The notes beneath the pieces are model-generated. The model did no database searches. It was not told the DNA's origin and saw only the letters and a program-made list of their open reading frames with translations. 41,659 nt of DNA, taken from Candidatus Parabacteroides intestinigallinarum (GTDB lineage Bacteria; Bacteroidota; Bacteroidia; Bacteroidales; Tannerellaceae). The translations under genes and the position numbers were made by a program. Below, piece by piece: positions 1-7,471 of this stretch (the stretch's first letter is position 1; each line of letters begins with the position of its first letter). The stretch is taken from assembly GCA_019114945.1 (NCBI GenBank), contig DXEN01000008.1, forward strand, positions 1-41,659, in the 5' to 3' direction.

Positions 1-49
1 TACCACGTAATTGGGCAAAATCCAATCAAACTTGTTACGAATAGATACT

Positions 50-93
50 ATTAGTTCCGAATCGACTACGAATTGCACCGATTCGGAACTAAT
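50..93. repeat. 15-bp perfect inverted repeat with 14-nt spacer
   Basis: The arms at 50-64 and 79-93 are exact reverse complements, each containing AGTTCCGAATCG. The right arm ends where the recognisable O-antigen ligase reading frame begins, directly after an in-frame TAA at 90-92. The repeat could be a recombination site, a terminator stem or a rearrangement scar. The AGTTCC core is also present in the inverted sites around the SusC promoter. Confidence 0.7.
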
Positions 94-455
94 TCACAAA
101 ATTTACAACGTGGTTTACCGAATGCTTACCAGCATTCGCCCTATTAGGTATCACATGCTTCCTCGGGCAAAAAGCCTATTACAAGGCTTACCAGAATTGG
201 AGCCGAGCACGTATGTACTACAATAACAAGGCATACGAATCCACCCTGCCGGAACGAATCTATCCCTACTATCTACTCGCGCACCTCTACGCCGAACCCG
301 ATTTCTTCCACCCGGAGAAATTAAGAGAGGCCTCCGATTCCGTCCTCCGGAAGGTTCCCAAGATAGAAAGCCCAGCCATCCGGGAAATGCGGGAAAAGGT
401 CCGGAAGATATACCCAGATCACGCTCCAACATCATCTCATAACCTATTATTATGA
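93..455 (+). pseudogene. O-antigen ligase/polymerase (Wzy/WaaL-type) C-terminal remnant
   Basis: Read from 93, just after an in-frame stop, the frame gives a hydrophobic segment (AFALLGITCFLG), a WSRARMYYNNKAYE stretch, then PERIYPYYLLAHLY and ESPAIREMREKVRKI before the TGA at 453-455. In Bacteroidales O-antigen ligases with a C-terminal TPR domain, a last transmembrane helix leads into TPR repeats that end in a motif like PxRxYPxYLLAxLY...SxAIxEMRxxxxKI. Here the start of the TPR region appears joined directly to its end, so most of the TPR seems deleted, and the whole membrane domain is missing upstream. The first usable ATG is at 213. I read it as a decayed gene rather than a working 80-residue protein. 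It converges on the NRPS gene and overlaps its stop by a few bases. Family assignment is from motif memory only. Confidence 0.6.
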
Positions 456-3400
456 GAGCCTCGAGAATTGGTCGTAAATTTGTTCGACGGATTCAGGAGA
501 AAGGAGATGCCAATGATCCGTGTCTATCCAGTTCATTTTGATGTGGGGTTGGAGGTTTGACCAGGATGTCGCGTTCTCATCGTATTGACGACGATATTGA
601 GCGGCGATATCTGGATTCTCTAAACCTTTTATGCGGTCGAACGCGAAGCGATGAGGCAAGAAAATCCACGTGTCCCCATCGTATGGCTGTAGATGGCGGG
701 TACGGATCAGCTGGCGGGTTTCCTCGTTGCGCGTTTCAGCCGATGTAGAAAGTGTATCCGGATATTCCATAGACCAGGAATCGTCAGGGTTTCGCTTTGA
801 GAAGCTACCCAGCATCAATACTTTTGGCTGATGGTTGGTACTGTAGAATCGTTGGGCTAGTGAGAAAGCTAATTCACCTCCAAGGCAGAATCCCGCAATT
901 ACGTTCGGTGATTGTCCATTGAGTGTTTTAGTTGCTGTTGTGTAGAAGAAATCAATGAGTGATTCCCAGTCTAACGCATTTTTGATGCGGAAACATTCGT
1001 GGAAAGATTCTAAGACCAGTATTCGGTAATGTTGGCTGAAAACTTTGGTAAAATATTGGTATTCGGGGTTGTAGAATAAGTCGCCACATACGAGGAGTAA
1101 GATTTCCCGTTCGTCGGAAGAGCATTCGGAATCTTCAGACCAGAAGCAGAAGCTGGGGCGATGATCACGAACGATCGCACGGATCGTTTTCTCGCGATAG
1201 AAAGTGGCGACGGATAAATTCAATCCATGGTTAGCCGCTTCGGCAAGGATCGTCATTACTTGGATAGACGAGAGACCAAGGTCGAAAAGGTTTGTATCGG
1301 CGCTGACTTGGTTCATCCCAAGAGCTTCGGCCACAATGCGTGCGAGGATTTTCTCAGCTTCCGTTATGGGGGGGACGAAAGATTCTTCCGGCTGTTTTTC
1401 TTCCGGATTAGGAAGTGAGCGGGTATCTATTTTCCCGTTAACGGTCATTTGGAATGTTTCAACGAATGCCCAATATGTCGGTACCATATAATGTGGAACA
1501 TGTCGTGAGAGATACGTTCTTAATTCTTGGGTAGTGAGTGTGGATGTGGCGTTTGGTTGGATATAGGCTACAAGCGCTTTATCTCCCCTGATTTCTCGGA
1601 TGAGGACGACGGCGCGGACAATGGCGGGGTGTTGGTTCAGGATATTCTCGATCTCGCCGAGCTCTATCCGGAAGCCATGCAGCTTGATTTGCGAATCGAT
1701 GCGTCCGTGGAAAAGCATTCTTCCGGAGGGGAGGCGTGAGACGAGATCGCCTGTCCGATAAAGCGTAAGATTGCGGCCCAATTGGCGATCGCGTTCCGTG
1801 GCGAACGGATTCGGGACGAATTTCTTCGCGTTCAATTGGGGGCGATTAATATAACCGGAAGTCACTTGAGGCCCTCCGACTAGCAGTTCGCCGCGGACAA
1901 AATCGGGTGTTAAGTTTCCTTCTTTGTCGACGATATAGCATGTAGCCCCAATGAGCGGCCACCCAATGTCATTAGGGACGGTTTGCTCCGTAAGTTGACC
2001 CGCTGAGGCACAAACAGTCGTTTCCGTTGGGCCGTAGCCATTATAAAGCGCGCATTGAGAACGCCAAAACTCAATGTCTTTTTCGGGCGTGGATTCGCCA
2101 GCCACCCATAGCGATTCCAGTTCCTCAATCTTCCGATGAGGGAAGCGTGAGAGAACCGCGGGGGGAATCAGGGCAACAGAAACATGTTCATCTGTCAATA
2201 GTTTGCGCAAACGCTCGACATCGTGCCGTTCCTCCTCGGTCGCGATGATAAGTGTGGAGCCGTGTAAGAGCGTAAAGAATATCTCCCATACGGAAGCGTC
2301 AAAGCAAAGGCTCGCAAACTGGAGTACACGTTTTGACGCGTCGACCACGAAAACGCCAGAATGGACTAAAGTCAAGACTTGTTCATGCCGGATGGGAACT
2401 CCTTTAGGCTGCCCAGTTGTTCCGGAAGTGGAAATGATATACGCACGGGCAGAAGCGGGAATAGCCGGGCAATCCATTTCGGTCGAAGCCTCTAATTCCT
2501 CAGGGGTAAAGCATATTAAGTCCTTTGGTAAGCTTCTTTTCGCTTGCTCGTTCTCGCAAAGAACGCATTTCATGCCGTAGTCGTTCGCGAGGAACGCAAT
2601 GCGGTCTGTCGGGAAGCTTTGGTCGAGATACACGTAGGTTGCGCCTGCTCTTAGGATACTGAGAATCCAAATGATCGCTTGAAATTTGTTCGTTATGTAG
2701 ATACCGATAGGCTCATCCGCGGGAAGAGGATACCCGAGAATCTCGGCAAAATGTCCGCGTAGTCGACGGGCGTTCCGCTCACTTTGGACGAGGAGATCAG
2801 CATAAGAGACGGATTTTCCCGCATAGATTAAAGCTATATGATTGGGTTGACTTAACGCTATTTTGCGAAACCTTTCCGGAATGGATTCCTCTATATGTGG
2901 CAAAAGATCCAACTGTTTTTCATACTTATTCATCAATTGTGCTTGTTCTTCCGCAGAGAATAAGGATATGGATGATAAAGATTGATCGCAATCGGCGGAA
3001 AAAGTTTCTAACGCTATTCGTAAGGATCTTACTAGAACTTGGATTTGCGCTTTGGAGAACATGGAATGGTAGCGTATGCGCGAAAAGCCAATTTGTGTCG
3101 GTTCTATTTCCAGTAGAAGATCAAGATTGGAAAAATGGTCTAGACGCCGGAAGGGTTGGCTTTTGATCGTGGTGAATGGGATGGCATGCCGCCATTCCGC
3201 GAAATTAATGCCGATGTTTGTCCGGAGTGATAAGTCCGTTTTTGTCTCATGATTCAGGAAATATGCGATCTCAGACCATGTATATCGACGTATTGTTTTC
3301 AAAGCCTCCCATTGTTCTATTAGAGTGGTAAATAGATCGCATACCCGTATAGACTCTTTGATACCAACGGATAGTAAAAGACTATTCGCAAAGAAACCGA

Positions 3401-4235
3401 TTAAATTTCTTGCTTCTTTGGGACGTTGATTGATAGGCGTTTCTAAAATGATTTGTTCTTGCCTCATGAAGCGCTTCAGCACGAATCCCCAAGCGGCCAT
3501 CATGATCAAGAAAACCGTGGCCCCATTTTTTCGGGCGGCAGGATTTATTTTCTTGGCGACCTCGTTAAGTCGCTCCATTAAGTCACTTCCTAATTCAAAT
3601 TCCTCCGCTTGAAACGCAAAAGAAGATGGTGTGGGCGTTTCCAAGGGGAAAGTCTCGAAAGCATTCTTATCTAATAAGTTTATCCAATGATCGAAGTCTG
3701 TTTTATTGAACTTGTTTTTTTCGTGAGGAAGCGCATCGTTCCATGCGGGAATCTCTAATTGGGAATATTCGCCGTTTTTATTTAGCAGATCATAGACATT
3801 GGCTAACATCGTGAAAAAGTCTACGACTGTGATGCCATCAATGCAGATATGATGGAATATGATCGCAAACATATAAGAGTGGTCTGGCAAACGGTATAGG
3901 CGAGCACGGATCGGCCATTCCTTGGACAAGTCAAAAGGCTGGTTGTTGAATTGTTCCATATCTTTTTGGCATTCATCCAAAGAGCATTCGATCATATCAA
4001 AAATTTCTTTCCCGTTATTCTCAGTTTCAAAATAGAGTCCCGATTGTTCATTTCCTTTCAGAACGCTGTGTAAGAGGTCTACGGAATGAACAACGTGTGT
4101 AAAAGATTTTTGTAACAAATCAGTCCGCAAGTTTCCTGACAAAAGAAAACTCCATCCTAAATTATAGAAATTAGCTGGATATATATGTGCATATCGCCAT
4201 AAATCCTCTTGATAATGATTCAAATGCAACTTCAT
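450..4235 (-). CDS. Single-module NRPS, C-A-T-TE, with cysteine thioesterase
   Basis: This 1261-residue cytoplasmic synthetase carries a condensation domain (about 1-430; HHICIDG at 128-134 fits HHxxxDG), an adenylation domain (about 440-940; STSGTTGQPKG, NGYGPTETT, YRTGDL, HGFRIELGEIE, NGKID), a carrier domain (DLGLSSIQ, phosphopantetheine site Ser990) and an alpha/beta-hydrolase thioesterase (about 1035-1261). By-eye alignment to the GrsA code gives D-A-W-L-W-A-G-V-C-K: a normal alpha-amino acid, perhaps hydrophobic or aromatic, substrate unknown. The thioesterase nucleophile motif is GFCLGG, so Cys1117 replaces the usual Ser, and the residue aligned with the usual triad Asp is Gly; His1241 or His1243 remains. 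The N-terminal C domain implies that the loaded residue is acylated or joined to a partner made elsewhere. It lies 6 nt after the TonB-receptor gene as the last gene of the six-gene operon. No phosphopantetheinyl transferase gene is in the window. Confidence 0.93.
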   Translation of the reverse strand: MKLHLNHYQEDLWRYAHIYPANFYNLGWSFLLSGNLRTDLLQKSFTHVVHSVDLLHSVLKGNEQSGLYFETENNGKEIFDMIECSLDECQKDMEQFNNQPFDLSKEWPIRARLYRLPDHSYMFAIIFHHICIDGITVVDFFTMLANVYDLLNKNGEYSQLEIPAWNDALPHEKNKFNKTDFDHWINLLDKNAFETFPLETPTPSSFAFQAEEFELGSDLMERLNEVAKKINPAARKNGATVFLIMMAAWGFVLKRFMRQEQIILETPINQRPKEARNLIGFFANSLLLSVGIKESIRVCDLFTTLIEQWEALKTIRRYTWSEIAYFLNHETKTDLSLRTNIGINFAEWRHAIPFTTIKSQPFRRLDHFSNLDLLLEIEPTQIGFSRIRYHSMFSKAQIQVLVRSLRIALETFSADCDQSLSSISLFSAEEQAQLMNKYEKQLDLLPHIEESIPERFRKIALSQPNHIALIYAGKSVSYADLLVQSERNARRLRGHFAEILGYPLPADEPIGIYITNKFQAIIWILSILRAGATYVYLDQSFPTDRIAFLANDYGMKCVLCENEQAKRSLPKDLICFTPEELEASTEMDCPAIPASARAYIISTSGTTGQPKGVPIRHEQVLTLVHSGVFVVDASKRVLQFASLCFDASVWEIFFTLLHGSTLIIATEEERHDVERLRKLLTDEHVSVALIPPAVLSRFPHRKIEELESLWVAGESTPEKDIEFWRSQCALYNGYGPTETTVCASAGQLTEQTVPNDIGWPLIGATCYIVDKEGNLTPDFVRGELLVGGPQVTSGYINRPQLNAKKFVPNPFATERDRQLGRNLTLYRTGDLVSRLPSGRMLFHGRIDSQIKLHGFRIELGEIENILNQHPAIVRAVVLIREIRGDKALVAYIQPNATSTLTTQELRTYLSRHVPHYMVPTYWAFVETFQMTVNGKIDTRSLPNPEEKQPEESFVPPITEAEKILARIVAEALGMNQVSADTNLFDLGLSSIQVMTILAEAANHGLNLSVATFYREKTIRAIVRDHRPSFCFWSEDSECSSDEREILLLVCGDLFYNPEYQYFTKVFSQHYRILVLESFHECFRIKNALDWESLIDFFYTTATKTLNGQSPNVIAGFCLGGELAFSLAQRFYSTNHQPKVLMLGSFSKRNPDDSWSMEYPDTLSTSAETRNEETRQLIRTRHLQPYDGDTWIFLPHRFAFDRIKGLENPDIAAQYRRQYDENATSWSNLQPHIKMNWIDTDHWHLLSPESVEQIYDQFSRLS

Positions 4236-4241
4236 GCTTTC

Positions 4242-6620
4242 TTATCGTCTTAATATGTATCTTAAAGTTCCCAACATGCTAAATCCTTGTTGAATGTAAG
4301 GAACGAACGTACTTCCTCCTTGGTAATAAGTCTTATCGAATAGATTATAGAATGTCAATTCTAGCTCAATGTTTTTAAATCGATAACGTGCGCCCGCATT
4401 GGCTATAAAGATAGCGGGCAATTGATTCTCAAGATCAACGACTGTTTCTCCTCCGATCATGACATGATCTATCGGGGATAATTGCGGACCAGTTAGTGAC
4501 GCATTTGCGTATAGCCAGAGTTCGTGTTCGGATTTCTTTACGACATTACCGTTTAGCACCAAATTCATGAACCAATTTGGGATATTGTGTATACGATGTC
4601 CTGAAAAGCTATAATTTGTTCCTCCTAATACGTTTTGATAAGTCAAATTGAAATTCGCCATAAAGCGAGGGACATGATATTGTATCGTATTTTCTAAGCC
4701 TATAGTCCGTAACTCGCCACCATTGATGTAACGAGGATCATTTCCTGTCGCGGTTGGGTCGCGATAAATTAATCCCGTCAGGTTATTGTAGAAGAATACG
4801 CTATTGTAGCTTAATGCGGGAATTGGATGATAGGAAATACTCGCTTGAAAAGCCTCCATGTATTCAGATTCCATATCCTCAAGTCCTTTATAAGAAGGAA
4901 GTCCATTATAGCGATAGAAGTAAGGTGCGTCTACAAATGATCGGCCGTAATTGGCTTTTATATTAATTTTGTCATTTAATAAATAGATTAGAGAGATACG
5001 AGGTGAAATAGATGTGACGACATTTTTATTTGCTCGCCTTTTAATGTCATAGCGAGCTCCTGCGTTCAGAATCAATCTTTTATTAAAATAGTGCTTCAAT
5101 TGGATAAATGGAGAATAGGTCGATTCGGCTCCTGTCTGGACAGGGGTAGGAAAAGAGGAGATGATATTTGTATATTCCGAACCAATAAATCCTTCTTTTC
5201 CATATAGGCGTATGTATTCCAATTGCATTCCAACTAGTAAATTACCTTTTCCTAATATGCCTAATTGCGGGTAAGTGTAATTTGCTAAAGCGGTCCCACC
5301 TAAAGAATATTCAGACCACCTCATGATTTGGAAGGGGGAATAAATTGTCGCTGTATCTCCTGCGGCTACTCCACTGACACCATCGCCTATTAATGAATAG
5401 AGACTACTCTTATTTAAATCAAAATAGCCATTAATGTCAATTGACCAATTTCCGAATTGATTTAGATAGGAAATGCCCGCATGTGTAAAGGACATGCCAT
5501 GCCCTGGACCTTCTCCATTTGTAACCAAATATTTATCATAATCATATAAGGCTCCCATGGATGAATAGACATCTGCGTGGGTTGGAATTTTTTTGCCATA
5601 TCGTTGATTGAAATTTAATGTGATTTTCCGCCACTTGAATGTGAACCCAAAATCATAAGATGGTAATCGATTGTATCCTTCTGTCCATGCGTATCCATCA
5701 TGAGGATTTGTGCCAATCGCGTCCTGAGCTGAAACGAATCTCTTTTGTCCATCTGAGGCATAAATGGAAGCCCATCCCATAAAGTCCATGTCCATGAAGC
5801 GTTTCCCGACCAATAGGCTACCTTTTTTTTGCCCGAAATTGCCAAACCCGACAGAGGCTTCCACGCCATTTACATCCGAACCTTCTTTCGTGATCAAGTT
5901 GACGACCGCCATTAAAGCGACGTTGCCATAAAGCGACGAAGCCGGTCCCCTTAGTACCTCTATTTGCTTTACTTTATCCAAGCTAATGCTATAATCAGGT
6001 GCCGCTTTATTGGTCGCACGAGCATTCATGCGTTGGCCATTCAACATGATTAATATTTTTTCCTGCCCGGCCGAATAAACGCCATGCGTCGCCACGTTTA
6101 CCTCGTTGGGGCTTTCAACGGAGGTTATTCCGGGGACGTAGGCGATTAGGACATCTTTCAATGTTCGTGCCCCGATCGCCTCGATCATCTCTTCCGTAAT
6201 CAAGGTGACAGGAACCGGGGCTTCCTCCACGGTCTCGGCTTGTTGAGAGGCGGTCACAAGAGTAGTCTTTCCTTCTTTACGGTTCCGGATCAACTCGGCG
6301 AACCGCTCCGGGTCGTTGAACGAGATACTATAATAAGGATCCTCTTTCAACAATAAATCCACGCACTGGTTGGCGTTCTCCATGTCATCTTGCGCTAAGT
6401 AGCATAGCGCCAGAAGGCGATAGGCGCTGACCTTCAGCGTACCGCTATATGTGGCGACTTCCCGGTTGAGCATATCGATCGCATTGTCAAGATGCCCTAT
6501 CTGATATTCCGACTCCGCCAAGGCAAAGCGTTGCCGATGATCCATCTCGGCTTGTTGAGCGAACAAAGAGCCGGAGATAAGGATGTTTATCGTCGCCCAT
6601 ATATAGATTAGCCTCCTCAT
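4242..6620 (-). CDS. TonB-dependent outer membrane receptor with N-terminal TPR segment
   Basis: The 792-residue product has a signal peptide (residues 1-21, ending SLFAQ), then a helical TPR-like stretch at about 28-115, a plug domain at about 130-245 (PVTLITEEMIEAIG, VLRGPASSLYGNVALMAV) and a 22-strand-type beta-barrel ending in RYILRR. A TPR segment in the place of an STN or CarboxypepD_reg domain is unusual. The barrel does not end in the usual aromatic residue. The start overlaps the stop of the histidine kinase gene by 4 nt (ATGA), and the NRPS follows after 6 nt, so it probably imports, re-imports or senses a ligand tied to the NRPS product; that role is inferred. Base composition changes inside the gene: the plug end is about 55% G+C in a sampled line, the barrel end as low as 25%. 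Confidence 0.9.
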   Translation of the reverse strand: MRRLIYIWATINILISGSLFAQQAEMDHRQRFALAESEYQIGHLDNAIDMLNREVATYSGTLKVSAYRLLALCYLAQDDMENANQCVDLLLKEDPYYSISFNDPERFAELIRNRKEGKTTLVTASQQAETVEEAPVPVTLITEEMIEAIGARTLKDVLIAYVPGITSVESPNEVNVATHGVYSAGQEKILIMLNGQRMNARATNKAAPDYSISLDKVKQIEVLRGPASSLYGNVALMAVVNLITKEGSDVNGVEASVGFGNFGQKKGSLLVGKRFMDMDFMGWASIYASDGQKRFVSAQDAIGTNPHDGYAWTEGYNRLPSYDFGFTFKWRKITLNFNQRYGKKIPTHADVYSSMGALYDYDKYLVTNGEGPGHGMSFTHAGISYLNQFGNWSIDINGYFDLNKSSLYSLIGDGVSGVAAGDTATIYSPFQIMRWSEYSLGGTALANYTYPQLGILGKGNLLVGMQLEYIRLYGKEGFIGSEYTNIISSFPTPVQTGAESTYSPFIQLKHYFNKRLILNAGARYDIKRRANKNVVTSISPRISLIYLLNDKINIKANYGRSFVDAPYFYRYNGLPSYKGLEDMESEYMEAFQASISYHPIPALSYNSVFFYNNLTGLIYRDPTATGNDPRYINGGELRTIGLENTIQYHVPRFMANFNLTYQNVLGGTNYSFSGHRIHNIPNWFMNLVLNGNVVKKSEHELWLYANASLTGPQLSPIDHVMIGGETVVDLENQLPAIFIANAGARYRFKNIELELTFYNLFDKTYYQGGSTFVPYIQQGFSMLGTLRYILRR

Positions 6621-7471
6621 AGATTCATCGGTATGGATATCGTAAAACGGGTATATTTGTTTTCCTCAGACTCGAATTTGATTTGCCCATGGTGTTTCAC
6701 CTCGATAATATCGCGGGTAATGGAAAGCCCTAAACCGGTCCCCTCGCCTACCGGCTTTGTCGTGAAGAAGGCATCGAACAATTTCCGCTTCACTTGGTCG
6801 GACATCCCGATACCATTATCTTCTATACATATATATAATGTCTGCTCCTGTTGATACGCCTTGACACATACGGTCGGGATATACGCGCTCCCGGTCGCCG
6901 TATCGTGCTGCTTTTTCCAGACGGCGTAGCAAGCGTTGTTCATTAGGTTGATAATCGCCCGGCTGATATCTTGCGGGATTACCTTCACCTCGGGCAAGGT
7001 CGGGTCGTAATCCTCCTGGATGCTCACATTGAAGTCCGCTAAATTCGCACGCATCGCATGGAAGGAAAGCCAAACATATTCCTTGAGTAGCTTAGGAATG
7101 GAAGTAGGCATAAACTCGTCCGACCGTCCGCGCGAATACAGCAAGATACCTTGGATGATATCGGTCGCCCGATGTCCATGCTCGGCGATCTTCGCCAAGT
7201 AAGAGCGCAACGTAGCGATTGTCTCTTTCAATTCATCATTGGCCTCATCTTCCAAGTCGATGCCTTTCTCGTCGAGGATATCCGTCAGGTCGTCTACCAT
7301 ATCGTTGGACATCTGGCTGAAATTGATAACAAAATTCAACGGATTTTGTATCTCATGCGCGATCCCCGCGCTCAATATGCCCAATGAGGATAGTTTCTCC
7401 GACTTCTGGATCTGCGCCCGCAAATCCTGGACCTGCTGCTCTAATGCTTTTATATCATTCATCGTCGTCAT
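6617..7471 (-). CDS. Soluble sensor histidine kinase without a recognisable sensor domain
   Basis: Numbered from an upstream ATG at 7522, the protein has a short coiled coil (about 22-46), an H-box GIAHEIQNPLNF with phospho-acceptor His56, N-box NLMNNACYAV (about 192-201), G1 box EDNGIGM and G2 box GEGTGLGLS. All catalytic boxes of a HisKA/HATPase_c kinase are therefore present. There is no transmembrane segment or known input domain, so it likely receives its signal from a partner protein in the cytoplasm. I prefer the start at 7471 (MTTMND) or 7462, because 7522 lies deep inside the preceding gene and adds a cysteine-containing tail without family support; 7471 leaves a 17-nt overlap. Its H-box region closely resembles that of the preceding propeller protein, so the two kinase cores may be paralogues. 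The likely phosphate recipient in the operon is the REC domain of the PP2C protein. Confidence 0.88.
   Translation of the reverse strand: MTTMNDIKALEQQVQDLRAQIQKSEKLSSLGILSAGIAHEIQNPLNFVINFSQMSNDMVDDLTDILDEKGIDLEDEANDELKETIATLRSYLAKIAEHGHRATDIIQGILLYSRGRSDEFMPTSIPKLLKEYVWLSFHAMRANLADFNVSIQEDYDPTLPEVKVIPQDISRAIINLMNNACYAVWKKQHDTATGSAYIPTVCVKAYQQEQTLYICIEDNGIGMSDQVKRKLFDAFFTTKPVGEGTGLGLSITRDIIEVKHHGQIKFESEENKYTRFTISIPMNL

Noticed and set aside
1-54. C-terminus of a tyrosine recombinase (GQNPIKLVTNRYY then stop) next to the inverted repeat
   Set aside because: The likeness to GHxxIxxTxxYY is weak, the conserved His is absent, and only 17 codons are visible before the window edge.
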